Positions 48,859-58,603 are shown, counted from the stretch's first letter. The stretch: 64,000 bases of DNA from Shimia sp. (GCA_024224295.1 JAAENN010000029.1:85542-149541); one strand, 5' to 3'. Notes: generated by a model not told the origin, from the sequence alone. Numbers and translations: made by a program.

Positions 48859-49935
48859 TCAGGCTTGCGGTGCAATGGCAATCAGGTGGTTGTCCCATTG
48901 CAGGGGATGTTCGCGCTTTTCGGCTCTGATGCGCCCGACGAGGCCGGTACCTGTGGTTAGGAAGAAGCCTGTTTGTGCGGGTCCGATACCACAGACATCG
49001 TCGAGTTTATGAGAGACGATCAGGGCGCCGGTTTTGATGTCAAATACTTGAGCCAGGTTTCCACGTGGTGAGGTAATGGCCGCAAAGTGCCCATCGCCAG
49101 AAATTGCTACGCTTCCAGCGTAGCCTTGCATGGCGCGATGAGCCTGCTCTGTCGCAGTTAAGAGATCGACGGTTGCATTGCGTCTATGTAAACCAAGCAG
49201 CGGAGGAGCTTCGGTTTTGGGGCCTTGCCACTGCATGGCAAAAGCGACGAGACCATCGGGGCGGACGGCAAGATGGCGGATTGAGTTTTTGTGCAGAGCG
49301 GGGGGCAGTGTGACTTGTTCAAGCGGCGTACCGTTGGTGCTCAGATAGCTGAGGTTCGGTTCCATCACGGGGATGTTGAGCTTGCTGCGGCCCATGTCGG
49401 GGTGGGTCTCGATGCCGCCGTTGGCAACCACAAGGGTTTGGCCGTCTGGCATGAGTTTGAGGTCATGCGGACCAATGCCGCCGGAGGAAAACTCCCCGAT
49501 GCGGGTGTAGTTTTGGGTCACGTCCCAAAGGCCGATGACGCCTTCGCCAACTTCATAACTATTCTCGGATGTGAAGAGCGTATTGCCGTCTGTGGAGAAA
49601 GTGCCATGACCGTAAAAGTGGCGGCCTTCTGGCGCCGTGAGGGTGTTTATGATCGCGCCGTCGCGGCAATCCAGTACCAAAGCAAAGGTGCCTGGGCGGC
49701 GCGCAAAGGCGACAGCCTCGGCGCGCTCTGGATGTGCGGCGGCGGCGTGTCCGCGGGCGGGCAAAGGGATGGTGAAGGTGATGTCGCCGATCGAGGTGAG
49801 GCCTGCGAGCAGATAGGTGCCGTCCGGGGCGCGGGCAGCGGAAAGATAGTTCGGCGTACCCACGCTGCTCCAACCCGCGCGGGGCAGAAGGCTTGCGGCG
49901 GCGAGGCCTGCGAGCATGCGACGGCGGGTGACCAT
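48859..49935 (-). CDS. DUF1513-like protein, Tat signal
   Basis: VTRRRMLAGLAAASLLPRAGW; beta-propeller-like FYGHGTFSTDGNTLFTSEN...GIGPHDLKLMPDGQTLVVANGGIETHP. Confidence 0.85.
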   Translation of the reverse strand: MVTRRRMLAGLAAASLLPRAGWSSVGTPNYLSAARAPDGTYLLAGLTSIGDITFTIPLPARGHAAAAHPERAEAVAFARRPGTFALVLDCRDGAIINTLTAPEGRHFYGHGTFSTDGNTLFTSENSYEVGEGVIGLWDVTQNYTRIGEFSSGGIGPHDLKLMPDGQTLVVANGGIETHPDMGRSKLNIPVMEPNLSYLSTNGTPLEQVTLPPALHKNSIRHLAVRPDGLVAFAMQWQGPKTEAPPLLGLHRRNATVDLLTATEQAHRAMQGYAGSVAISGDGHFAAITSPRGNLAQVFDIKTGALIVSHKLDDVCGIGPAQTGFFLTTGTGLVGRIRAEKREHPLQWDNHLIAIAPQA

Positions 49936-50951
49936 CAGTCGCCGTCCAAGGCGTTGAAGCCGGCGCTGACGTCGAGGGCGGGGCCAAGTTCCTGCAGTAC
50001 AATGTCGCGGATGTTGCCGATGTATTGCTGTAAGATTTCGACACGCAGGCGGCCCTGGATGTCGGAGACACCAGCAAAGGCTGGATCATTCTCAAGCTCA
50101 GTGGCTTGGCCGAGTGTGAGCGAAAAAGCGGCGGTAAGGCTGTCCGCTTGAGAGGGTGTTTGTGCGGCCATTAGGGCGGCGAGCTGTTCTAGCGCCTCAA
50201 GAGACACGCTGATGTTTTGCAGGCTGCGCTCCGATCGGCGGGCCTCGGCGCGCAGGGGGCGGGGTTTGTCGAATGTACCTAGCGGGCGACCGAGCCGGGC
50301 GTCTGCGTTGAATTGCAGGCCGGTATCGAGCGCTTTGAACAGCTCGGCCACAGCGGCGAGGTCCGTGGTGTAGGGGCCGTCTTCCGACGGGGTGCGCATG
50401 AGGTCGGCATAGCCGTTTTGCCAATCATTCAGAATCTCGGTGGCGTTGCGGTCTATGTCGTTGGTGACGGCTTGGATCAAGGTGCAGCGATAGGCGTCGC
50501 TGCCTAAGGTCTGGATGCGCTTGTCATAAAGCAGGAACTCCAGCGCGAAAAAACCATGGGCGGCGATGGAGACTTCGGCAAAGGCGTCTTCATCAAAGGC
50601 GGCTGGGTCTTTGGCGGTGATCAGTCTGGAGAGTGCTTTGGGGGTGAAGCCTTTGGTGTCGGGCCAGAAAGCCATGGAAAAGGCGCGTTCGCCTTCTTCT
50701 GTGGGGCCAAATCGCAGGTGGCTGACGGCCATCCAGGCATCAAAGCTTTGGTGATAGGCCGCGCGCAGGGCGGAAGAGTCGCTGGCGCAGTCTTGAGCAG
50801 CGGTGTTTTTAAGCGTACCGCTGGCCTCTGTCAGGGCGGCGAATCCCGGCAGGACATGCGCGTCGATGGCAGTGTCCACCAGCGTAGCGGGGTCCAGAGC
50901 CCATGCGGGTTGAGACAATAGGAGCGAGGCGGTCAGGGCAAGCAGGCGCAT
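49935..50951 (-). CDS. Imelysin family protein (M75-like), degenerate motif
   Basis: Signal peptide MRLLALTASLLLSQPAWA; GFFALEFLLYDKR aligns to imelysin GxHxxE region; in the imelysin/DHOR cluster. Confidence 0.85.
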   Translation of the reverse strand: MRLLALTASLLLSQPAWALDPATLVDTAIDAHVLPGFAALTEASGTLKNTAAQDCASDSSALRAAYHQSFDAWMAVSHLRFGPTEEGERAFSMAFWPDTKGFTPKALSRLITAKDPAAFDEDAFAEVSIAAHGFFALEFLLYDKRIQTLGSDAYRCTLIQAVTNDIDRNATEILNDWQNGYADLMRTPSEDGPYTTDLAAVAELFKALDTGLQFNADARLGRPLGTFDKPRPLRAEARRSERSLQNISVSLEALEQLAALMAAQTPSQADSLTAAFSLTLGQATELENDPAFAGVSDIQGRLRVEILQQYIGNIRDIVLQELGPALDVSAGFNALDGD

Positions 50952-50953
50952 GG

Positions 50954-52465
50954 TCAGAGGCTTTCAATAAATCGGATGAGAGCGGCGCGGTCGGCGGGCG
51001 GCATGGAGACCACGGTGTCGCGGGCGGACTGCGCTTCGCCGCCATGCCAGAGGATGGCTTCGAGGATGTTGCGGGCGCGCCCATCGTGCAGGAGTTGTGT
51101 GTGGCCGGACACCTGACCTGTGAGGCCGATACCCCAGAGCGGTGGCGTGCGCCATTCTTGGCCAGTGGCGCGGCCCTCGGGACGGTTGTCGGCCAGATCC
51201 GGCCCCATGTCGTGCAGGAGCATGTCGGTGTAGGGCCAGATCAGTTGGAAGCTTTGGGTAGGCTGCTCTTCGAGCCGATGGGTCACAAATGACGGCGTGT
51301 GGCAGGACGCGCAGCCGGTCGTGTGGAACACTTCTTTGCCGCGCAGCACCTCGGGATCGTCCACGTCGCGGCGGGCGGGCACGGCGAGGTTGGCACTGTA
51401 AAAGGTGACAAGGTCGAGGCCGATTTCATCGACTTCAAAGACACGTACATCGCCGTCGCCGTGCGGCGCGTCGATGCATTCGACTTGTTCTTTGGTGCAG
51501 TCGCCATGACCTGCTTCAAACAATGGTGTTGAGATGCCGATGTCGGCGGCAAAGGCAGCGCCGGATTGCTGGCGCAGGGTTGGTGCGCCGGCTTTAAGGC
51601 CAAAGCGGCCCAGCATCGGGCGTTGGTATTCGACCGACCAGGTGATGTTGGCCCGTCCCGAGATACCATCACTATTTGCATCATCGGGGTCAGCGTTGGC
51701 GAGGATGTCGTCGGCTGGGATGGCGTCCAGCAGGCCGAGGCCAATCATTTGCGGCGCAACGCGGGGGCTGAACATCACATCATGGTGGAGGGGGCCGTAG
51801 CCAAGGTCTTTCAGAGCATAGGAAGGGCGGCGCAATGTGGCGGTTTTGCCGCCGGATAAAGCTATGTCAAGCTCTTCAAAGGTGACTTCGATACGTGCCT
51901 CGGCGGGATGGCCGGGTAGGTTGAAATCCTGAATTTGCGATCCGTAAGTTGGCTCTGGCCGCGTGGCCAGGAAGTCTTCGATTTCGTAAATCTGGTCGGT
52001 CTGTTGGCCGGGGATTGCAAGTTTGATCGCCAGTGACAGCGCGTCGTCATCCGGGCCTTCCGGCGCGTGGCCACGTCCGGATTTTTGGTGGCAGCCTAGG
52101 CAATTGCGGGCGTTGTATAGCGGACCCAGGCCGTCAGAGGCCAGTGTGGAGCTGGGAGAGGAAACCCATAGCTTGTCAAACATCGCCTCGCCCATCCGGA
52201 ATATCAGTCCGTCTTCTTTGCTGAGATTGGCGGAGGGCTGTTTGAAAGCAAAGGCGTCGTTGCGCACGGGCACGGTTGCGGCACCGCCAGGGCGGGATTC
52301 AAACTTTTGCGGTTGGGAAAAGTCGGTGGGTGCGGCTGTGACGCCTTGGATGCGTTTGGTCTCGGCGTCGGTGCGGGGCACCACGTTGAGATGGCGGTCA
52401 TCTAGAGCTTGTACCGATGTGGAAGCGAAGAGTAGGCAGAAGACCGTGGCTGAGGAAGTTCGCAT
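50954..52465 (-). CDS. Di-heme oxidoreductase family (putative thiol oxidoreductase)
   Basis: Two CxxCH heme sites (NCLGCHQKSGRGH and GCASCHTPSF); LSKEDGLIFRMGEAMFDKLWV; start MRTSSATVFCLLFASTSVQA. Confidence 0.9.
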   Translation of the reverse strand: MRTSSATVFCLLFASTSVQALDDRHLNVVPRTDAETKRIQGVTAAPTDFSQPQKFESRPGGAATVPVRNDAFAFKQPSANLSKEDGLIFRMGEAMFDKLWVSSPSSTLASDGLGPLYNARNCLGCHQKSGRGHAPEGPDDDALSLAIKLAIPGQQTDQIYEIEDFLATRPEPTYGSQIQDFNLPGHPAEARIEVTFEELDIALSGGKTATLRRPSYALKDLGYGPLHHDVMFSPRVAPQMIGLGLLDAIPADDILANADPDDANSDGISGRANITWSVEYQRPMLGRFGLKAGAPTLRQQSGAAFAADIGISTPLFEAGHGDCTKEQVECIDAPHGDGDVRVFEVDEIGLDLVTFYSANLAVPARRDVDDPEVLRGKEVFHTTGCASCHTPSFVTHRLEEQPTQSFQLIWPYTDMLLHDMGPDLADNRPEGRATGQEWRTPPLWGIGLTGQVSGHTQLLHDGRARNILEAILWHGGEAQSARDTVVSMPPADRAALIRFIESL

Positions 52466-52541
52466 GGCGGGCCTTGGAATGGAAAAGGGGCGGCGGGATA
52501 GCCGCCCCTTCAAAGACTTTATTGGTCTGAGACCTTGATTA

Positions 52542-53810
52542 TTATTGGAACACGGCGTCTGGATTGTCGAGGCTGTCGGAGCCTTCAAACGCCAGCTGGT
52601 CCAGGCCCAGTGCTTTTACTGCTGCTTCGATAGATTTGGTCTGATCCACCAGACCGTCTACGCCACCCATGACCAGCGCTTCGCCAGCTGCGTTGCCGCG
52701 CTCCAGCATCTGGTCATAAGAGAAACCGGATTCGGCGGCGGTTTTGATGCGGCCGAGGGACATCATAGTAGTGGAGAGCTTGGCTTGCAGCTCTGCGTCC
52801 AGATCGGCGTTCACTTCTGCCACAAGATCAGACACGGAAGGGCCTGACACCAGGGAACCGTCTACACGCACGTATTCGCCAAGGTAGACGTTCTGGATGC
52901 CCAGACCGTCGTAGTAGTGGCTGTTGTGGGTGTTGTCGGAGAAGCAATCGTGCTCTTCTTCCGGGTCGTTCAGGAGCAGGCCAAGGCGCATACGTTCACC
53001 GGCTTGCTCACCATAAGACAGGGAGCCCATGCCGGTCAGGATGGCCACGAGACCTGCGTCTGTGTCACCCGTGACGGTTGCACGGGCTTCGCCGTCTACG
53101 GACCACTGAGCGGCCATGAATTCGAGATCAGAGACCAGCAGATCGGTAGCGGCTTTCAGGTAGGCTGCGCGGCGGTCACAGTTGTCGCTGGTGCAGGCGT
53201 CGCCGGCTGCGAAATCTGTCCAAGGGCGGTCACCCGCGCCGTGGTTGTGGCCGTTCATGTCCTGGCCCCAGAGCAGGAATTCGATGGCGTGATAACCGGT
53301 GGCAACGTTGGCTTCAACGCCGTCAGCTTCGTGCAGGCTTTCCAGCAAAGCTGGGGTGATCTCTGCAGCGTCAATGGTTTCACCGGAGATGTCGAAAGAG
53401 GCATTGGCCACCACGTTCAGCGCAGCCAGCGGGTTTTCGTCAGAAGGGCCACCGTAAGCGGCGTCTACATAGTCGATCAGGCCTTCGTCCAGAGGCCAAG
53501 CATTCACTTTGCCTTCCCAGTCGTCCACGGCGGCGTTGCCGAAACGGTAGACTTCGGTCTGCTGATACGGCACGCGGGAAGCCAGCCATGCGCCCTGTGC
53601 GTTGTGCAGTGCCTCAGCGGATGGGTTTTCGATCAGCGCATTCACGGCCGCTTGTAGTGTTTTGGCGGTGGTCAGGCTGTCTTCGTACTTGGCGGCGGCG
53701 ATGTTGGCGTAGTTGGCAACAACATCAGCTTTATTTGCGGCAAATGCAGGCGCGGTCAGTGCCAGCACGGCCGCGGAAGTGATCAAAATGTGACGAGTCA
53801 TGGAATCCAT
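52542..53810 (-). CDS. Imelysin family protein (IrpA-like iron-regulated peptidase-like)
   Basis: Signal peptide; GYHAIEFLLWGQDMN (GxHxxE motif); NHSHYYDGLGIQNVYLGEY. Confidence 0.92.
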   Translation of the reverse strand: MDSMTRHILITSAAVLALTAPAFAANKADVVANYANIAAAKYEDSLTTAKTLQAAVNALIENPSAEALHNAQGAWLASRVPYQQTEVYRFGNAAVDDWEGKVNAWPLDEGLIDYVDAAYGGPSDENPLAALNVVANASFDISGETIDAAEITPALLESLHEADGVEANVATGYHAIEFLLWGQDMNGHNHGAGDRPWTDFAAGDACTSDNCDRRAAYLKAATDLLVSDLEFMAAQWSVDGEARATVTGDTDAGLVAILTGMGSLSYGEQAGERMRLGLLLNDPEEEHDCFSDNTHNSHYYDGLGIQNVYLGEYVRVDGSLVSGPSVSDLVAEVNADLDAELQAKLSTTMMSLGRIKTAAESGFSYDQMLERGNAAGEALVMGGVDGLVDQTKSIEAAVKALGLDQLAFEGSDSLDNPDAVFQ

Positions 53811-53836
53811 TCCCTGTTAGCGAATTTGGCTCATAA

Positions 53837-53853
53837 CTGACTAGTTTTGTCGG
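53837..53853. promoter_or_regulatory. IRO-like inverted repeat upstream of imelysin gene
   Basis: CTGACTAGTTTTGTCGG; TGA-N9-TCG, closely matches 55077-55093. Confidence 0.5.
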
Positions 53854-53933
53854 CTTCGTCAATCCTTATTAATTTTGTATGCTTTTAGGTGCGGCGCTAT
53901 GTCCCGCACCCAAATATGCATAGAAAATAAAGC

Positions 53934-55061
53934 TTATTGATCTTTGAGCAGGTGCTCGTAGCGCGAGTCCGTCAGGGTTTTGAGGAAGGCCACAATGGCG
54001 TCGACACGCTGGTCGTCCAACGCTGGTCCATGGGTGAGTTCCTCAAAAGCCAAGGTTGTTGGCACCGCGGGCATGCGGAAGGTCTCGCCGGTTTCCGGAT
54101 TGGTACGGCGCTTTACGTCGGTGGTATTAAATTGATTGTAGAACAGTACCACAGTGCGGAGATCTTCGAACACGCCGTTGTGCATATACGGGCCGGTGAC
54201 CGCCACGTTGCGCAGGGTTGGGGTTTTGAATTTGCCGCGCAGGGTGGGGTTTTTTGCCATGTCCGGGTGGGCGGCGAGTCCGACATCCACTGTGCCGCGC
54301 TTCACGCCGTTCAATTCGCGCAAGGCCAAATTCTCCGGTACGCCGATGTTTTGGTACTCGTAGTTGGTGAAGGTCTCCTGCGGGTCCAATTGGCTTTTGC
54401 TAAGCTGGTGGCAGAGGTTGCAGTTAGTGAACTGCTCGGAGAAGAACAGCACGCGGCCGAGGTCTTCTTCGCGGGTCAATTCGACTTCCCCACGCAGGAA
54501 ACGGTCATATTTACTGTCAAATGGCGCGAAAATTTCGGTTCGCTCAAAGGCTGCGATAGCTTCGGTCATGGCGATATAGCCGGTTTGAGGATCGCTCAAA
54601 ACCTCGCCGTCAAACAGCGCCGGGAAGGCTTGGGTATAGACCGGGTCTTCGAGCAGACGTGCGAGAACGGCGGCTTCATCAGCCATTCCCATTTCCATTG
54701 GGTTCAGAGGTGGGCCGCCCGCCTGATCTTCTAATCGGTTGGCGCGGCCATCCCAAAACTGCCCCCCAACCCAAATGCCATCCGCGTTTTTGTGAAACTG
54801 CGGAGTGAAGGCGGCGTAGGCCACGCTGGGCGCGTTGCGGTCACCGAGGGATTCACCGTCGTCGCCAATTGACGCCATGCCGCGCGGATCGGCAAAGCCT
54901 CGTTCCGGATCATGGCAGGTGGCGCAGGATTGCGTGCGGTTGGCAGATAGGTTCACATCAAAGAACAGGTGTTCTCCGAGGGCTTCCAGGGTGGTGGGGA
55001 CGTCTTCCGCCAAAACTGGCGAGGAGGCGAGCACACATGCAATGGCGAGAGAGCGATACAT
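53934..55061 (-). CDS. Di-heme cytochrome-c peroxidase / MbnH-like protein
   Basis: LGEHLFFDVNLSANRTQSCATCHDPERGFAD and second CNLCH; FKTPTLRNVAVTGPYMHNGVFEDL. Confidence 0.9.
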   Translation of the reverse strand: MYRSLAIACVLASSPVLAEDVPTTLEALGEHLFFDVNLSANRTQSCATCHDPERGFADPRGMASIGDDGESLGDRNAPSVAYAAFTPQFHKNADGIWVGGQFWDGRANRLEDQAGGPPLNPMEMGMADEAAVLARLLEDPVYTQAFPALFDGEVLSDPQTGYIAMTEAIAAFERTEIFAPFDSKYDRFLRGEVELTREEDLGRVLFFSEQFTNCNLCHQLSKSQLDPQETFTNYEYQNIGVPENLALRELNGVKRGTVDVGLAAHPDMAKNPTLRGKFKTPTLRNVAVTGPYMHNGVFEDLRTVVLFYNQFNTTDVKRRTNPETGETFRMPAVPTTLAFEELTHGPALDDQRVDAIVAFLKTLTDSRYEHLLKDQ

Positions 55062-55076
55062 TCAGGTGTCTCATTT

Positions 55077-55093
55077 CTGACTTGTATAGTCAG
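55077..55093. promoter_or_regulatory. IRO-like perfect inverted repeat upstream of di-heme peroxidase gene
   Basis: CTGACT-TGTAT-AGTCAG; contains TGA-N9-TCA. Confidence 0.6.
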
Positions 55094-55142
55094 CTTTGCG
55101 CCTGTTTGAGCAAAAGGTCAACGGACACTGTTGACGCAGGGG

Positions 55143-56093
55143 CTAGTTTGCATCCATTTCCTGACGATCGGCATGGCGGCGCACGGCGCCCGGCGGAATG
55201 CCAAACACGCGTTTGAACGCCCGATGAAAAGTCGGTTCGGAGGAGTACCCCAGTTCGGCTGCAATGGCGCTGATGGGCTGTGTGGTGCGCAACAGGTGGT
55301 CCCGTGCCAGATGCATGCGCCACATAGTGAGATAGCGTTTCACGGACATATCAATCAGGTTCGTGAACTTTGCCGAGAACGCAGAACGGGACATCCCTGC
55401 CACCTGAGCCAGAGAGTGCACGCTCCAGTCTTTGTCGGGGCATTGATGAATCTGCACTAATTCCCGACCAATCTGCGGATCTCGTACAGCACCTACGCAA
55501 CCGCTTTCTGCGCCTCCGCGCGTGTTGAGCCAGGTGCGGATGGCTTCGATCACCAACACATCTGCCAGCCGCGTGATCACCATTTCTCCGCCCGGGCGCT
55601 GCTCTTGCGCCTCATCCGCGATGAATTGCATCGTCCCTTGTAGCCAAGCCGTGCTGCTTTGAGACCAACGGCTGATGTGCAGTTGATCCGGCAGCAGCGC
55701 CATCAAGATGCTGCTTGCGGCATGATCCGGCCGCATCACACCATACATGAGTTGCGTTGTTTCGCCGCCGCCGCCAAAGGACAGCGTTTCGTACACCTCA
55801 GACACAGGCTCCACGGGCAGTTGATCAAGAGGGGTTGCTGTACAATTTGGGTCGCGGAGCACTTCATGCGCCTTGCCAGCGGTCAACAGTAGAAAATCGC
55901 CCTGCGCCAGCGCCATATTTGGCGCACCACCTTGGCGCAGGTAGCACCGGCCTCGTGTCACCACCAGAAATGTCATGACGTCTGGCATGGCAGGTACGGC
56001 AATGCCCCAAGGCGCTGTAAGCCATGATTGGCAATAGAATGTTCCCGTCAATTTCAGCAGATGAAAGATTTCGCCAAAGGCATCGCGTTTCAC
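55143..56093 (-). CDS. AraC family transcriptional regulator with N-terminal cupin
   Basis: FLVVTRGRCYLRQGG cupin-like N-term; HTH WSVHSLAQVAGMSRSAFSAKFTNLIDMSVKRYLTMWRMHLA...ISAIAAELGYSSEPTFHRAFKRVFGIPPGAVR. Confidence 0.93.
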   Translation of the reverse strand: MKRDAFGEIFHLLKLTGTFYCQSWLTAPWGIAVPAMPDVMTFLVVTRGRCYLRQGGAPNMALAQGDFLLLTAGKAHEVLRDPNCTATPLDQLPVEPVSEVYETLSFGGGGETTQLMYGVMRPDHAASSILMALLPDQLHISRWSQSSTAWLQGTMQFIADEAQEQRPGGEMVITRLADVLVIEAIRTWLNTRGGAESGCVGAVRDPQIGRELVQIHQCPDKDWSVHSLAQVAGMSRSAFSAKFTNLIDMSVKRYLTMWRMHLARDHLLRTTQPISAIAAELGYSSEPTFHRAFKRVFGIPPGAVRRHADRQEMDAN

Positions 56094-56277
56094 CGTTTGC
56101 GATTAGGCGGGATCAAAAGGAATTGGGGAGCGTGTGTTCATGATCACCAAGACAACACCTAAATCGGCTCTCGTCTAGATATTCTGGACGAAAAGCTAAT
56201 ATATTAGTAAACACGGGCATTAATCGTCGCCATTTGGTGTTCTAGATTTGGCTTATTAGTCAAGAAAGGAACACCCA

Positions 56278-56682
56278 ATGACTTCTCTCTTTACCAAAAC
56301 CGTCCTTCTATTAAGCGCAGTTATCGCTCTCGCCATCGGCGGGATGCTGCTGTTCTTTCCGGAATTATTGCACCAATCCGTTGGCATTGCCGAAGTGTCT
56401 GACATCAATCTGCGCAGCGAGTTGCGCGCTCCGTCCCTTGTTCCTTTGGCTGTGGGTGCCCTGTCCCTCTGGGCCATCTGGAATTCCAGTTGGACAATGG
56501 CCGCATTGACGGCTGCGGCAGTAACCTACTTTGGGTACGGCGGCGCCCGCATGGTCGGTATGTTGCTGGACGGCCTGCCCAATGCCGCTTTGATTCAAAG
56601 CACCGTGATCGAATTGGTGTTGGGAGCCCTTTGTGTATTGGCACTAAGGCTGCAGGGTGAAACCGTAACCCAAGCGGCGTGA
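56278..56682 (+). CDS. Small integral membrane protein (DUF4345-like)
   Basis: Four hydrophobic stretches; NLRSELRAPSLVPLAVGALSLW; divergent from AraC. Confidence 0.65.
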   Translation: MTSLFTKTVLLLSAVIALAIGGMLLFFPELLHQSVGIAEVSDINLRSELRAPSLVPLAVGALSLWAIWNSSWTMAALTAAAVTYFGYGGARMVGMLLDGLPNAALIQSTVIELVLGALCVLALRLQGETVTQAA

Positions 56683-56701
56683 ATATCCCAACCGCACGCA
56701 A

Positions 56702-56736
56702 AAAAAGGGCCGTTCCCCTTCGGGCGGCCCTTTTTG
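56702..56736. terminator. Bidirectional intrinsic terminator
   Basis: AAAAAGGGCCG...CGGCCCTTTTT. Confidence 0.8.
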
Positions 56737-56754
56737 ATGTGGTCAACCAACCGA

Positions 56755-57528
56755 TCAGCGGTCGCGGAACTGCGCTTCGCGCTTTTCCATGAAGGCTGCC
56801 ATGCCTTCTTTCTGATCCTCGGTCGCAAACAGCGAGTGGAAAGCGCGGCGTTCAAACAGCAGGCCTCCGCGCAGGGAACTTTCAAGGCTGCGGTTCACGG
56901 CCTGCTTCGCGGTGCGCGCGGCGAGCAGTGATTTCTCCGCGATCTTATGTGCGGCGCCCATGGATTCTTCCATCAGCTTTTTCGGTGGCACAACACGGGA
57001 CACAAGGCCGGAGCGTTCGGCTTCCGCGGCGTCCATGAAACGGCCAGTGAGGTTCATGTCCATGGATTTGGATTTGCCCACCGCCCGCGTCAGGCGCTGG
57101 CTGCCGCCGATGCCTGCGATCACACCGAGATTAATCTCTGGCTGGCCAAATTTTGCGGTCTCAGAGGCGATGATGAAATCACAGGCCATTGCGAGCTCGC
57201 AGCCACCGCCAAGGGCGTAGCCGGAGACAGCCGCGATGACGGGCTTGCGGATGTCCTGAATGCGATCTCCGAACTCGGCAAACAGGTTGGAGAGGTTTAC
57301 GTCTGCGAAGCTCATCGAAGACATCTCTTTGATGTCCGCGCCCGCAGCGAAGGCCTTCTCAGAGCCGGTGATCACGATGCAGCGCACTTTGTCGTTGGCA
57401 TCCGCGCTTTCCAGAGCTTCCTGCAGTTCGCCGATCAGCTGTTGGCTGAGCGCGTTCAGGGCGTCTGGGCGGTTGAGTTTGATAAGGGCGACGTGGTCTT
57501 CGATTTCGACGATGATCGTCTCAAAAGC
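56755..57528 (-). CDS. Enoyl-CoA hydratase
   Basis: [66 protein letters not shown]. Confidence 0.94.
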   Translation of the reverse strand, partial: AFETIIVEIEDHVALIKLNRPDALNALSQQLIGELQEALESADANDKVRCIVITGSEKAFAAGADIKEMSSMSFADVNLSNLFAEFGDRIQDIRKPVIAAVSGYALGGGCELAMACDFIIASETAKFGQPEINLGVIAGIGGSQRLTRAVGKSKSMDMNLTGRFMDAAEAERSGLVSRVVPPKKLMEESMGAAHKIAEKSLLAARTAKQAVNRSLESSLRGGLLFERRAFHSLFATEDQKEGMAAFMEKREAQFRDR

Positions 57529-57594
57529 CATGAGTAATGCTTTCATTGTTCCGGTCAGGAGTGATTGATTATCATTTGATACACATGGATCAAG

Positions 57595-58446
57595 CTATCT
57601 TTGGCATTGCGCGCAGTAGAACGACGAGCGTCCAGACTGGGTGATTCGGCTGATTTTGCTAGTGCAATCGGGGGTTTTACACAGTTCCCCCTCCCGCCCG
57701 TAGACGTCAAAAGTGTGTTGAAAATACCCCAGTTCGCCGTCAGCTTGGCGAAAGTCACGTAACGAACTTCCCCCGGCTTCGATGGCCTCCTGCAGCACTT
57801 GGCGGATGATAGGCACAAGACTGTGTACGCGGGTTTCTGAAATGGCCCCAGCCTTGCGTTTTGGTGCTATCCCTGCGCGGAACAGTGCTTCGCAGACATA
57901 AATGTTGCCTAGGCCGGCCACGATGCGCTGATCAAGTAGGGCTGATTTGATCGGGGTGTTCTTACCGGCGAGTCGATCGGCCAGATAGGATTCGTGAAAA
58001 TCGTTGCCCAGCGGTTCCGGGCCAAGCTTTGCAATGAGCGGGTGGGTTTCGGTGTTACCTGACGGCAAAAGGTCCATGGCGCCAAAGCGGCGGGGATCGT
58101 TGAAGGTGATGCGCGCGCCGTTGTCCATGTCAAAGACCACATGATCATGTTTCTCAGCCTGTGGATGGTTATGAGCGAACTGTCCCAATGGATCGCCGGA
58201 GACGGTCATACGGCCGGACATGCCGAGGTGAATCAACAGCGACTCGTCGGTGTCTAAGTCCGCAAGGATGTATTTCGAGCGACGGCGCAGTTGCGTGACT
58301 TTGGCGCCTGTGAGGCGGTCTGCCATGCGCTCAGGGAAGGGCCAGCGCAAGTCGGGGCGGTTAACTTGCGCGCGGGAGATGGTGGCGCCTTCCATGGCGG
58401 GTTGCAGTCCTCGGCGCACGGTTTCGACTTCGGGCAGTTCGGGCAT
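57595..58446 (-). CDS. mutM: Formamidopyrimidine-DNA glycosylase
   Basis: [21 protein letters not shown]-terminal zinc finger [23 protein letters not shown]. Confidence 0.97.
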   Translation of the reverse strand: MPELPEVETVRRGLQPAMEGATISRAQVNRPDLRWPFPERMADRLTGAKVTQLRRRSKYILADLDTDESLLIHLGMSGRMTVSGDPLGQFAHNHPQAEKHDHVVFDMDNGARITFNDPRRFGAMDLLPSGNTETHPLIAKLGPEPLGNDFHESYLADRLAGKNTPIKSALLDQRIVAGLGNIYVCEALFRAGIAPKRKAGAISETRVHSLVPIIRQVLQEAIEAGGSSLRDFRQADGELGYFQHTFDVYGREGELCKTPDCTSKISRITQSGRSSFYCAQCQR

Positions 58447-58603
58447 TTGTGCTCCTACAGATCAACTTGGCAAAGAATGCGCAAAGACTTGGAGGATACG
58501 CAAGCGGGGGAGTTCTGGTTTGCATTGGTCGGGTGCCAAATCAGCGCATTGTGCCTGTTTCGGTGGCCCTATATGAATGTGGCAACCAAGAGGATTTCGC
58601 ATC

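Noticed and set aside
49291-50151. 286-aa plus ORF spanning the DUF1513/imelysin junction
   Set aside because: Antisense to two supported genes; low-complexity Gly/Ala/Arg composition
52917-53657. 246-aa plus ORF antisense to the imelysin gene
   Set aside because: Shadow of the conserved imelysin coding sequence; no family signature
53937-54734. 265-aa plus ORF antisense to the di-heme peroxidase
   Set aside because: The opposite strand carries clear CxxCH heme motifs and a signal peptide
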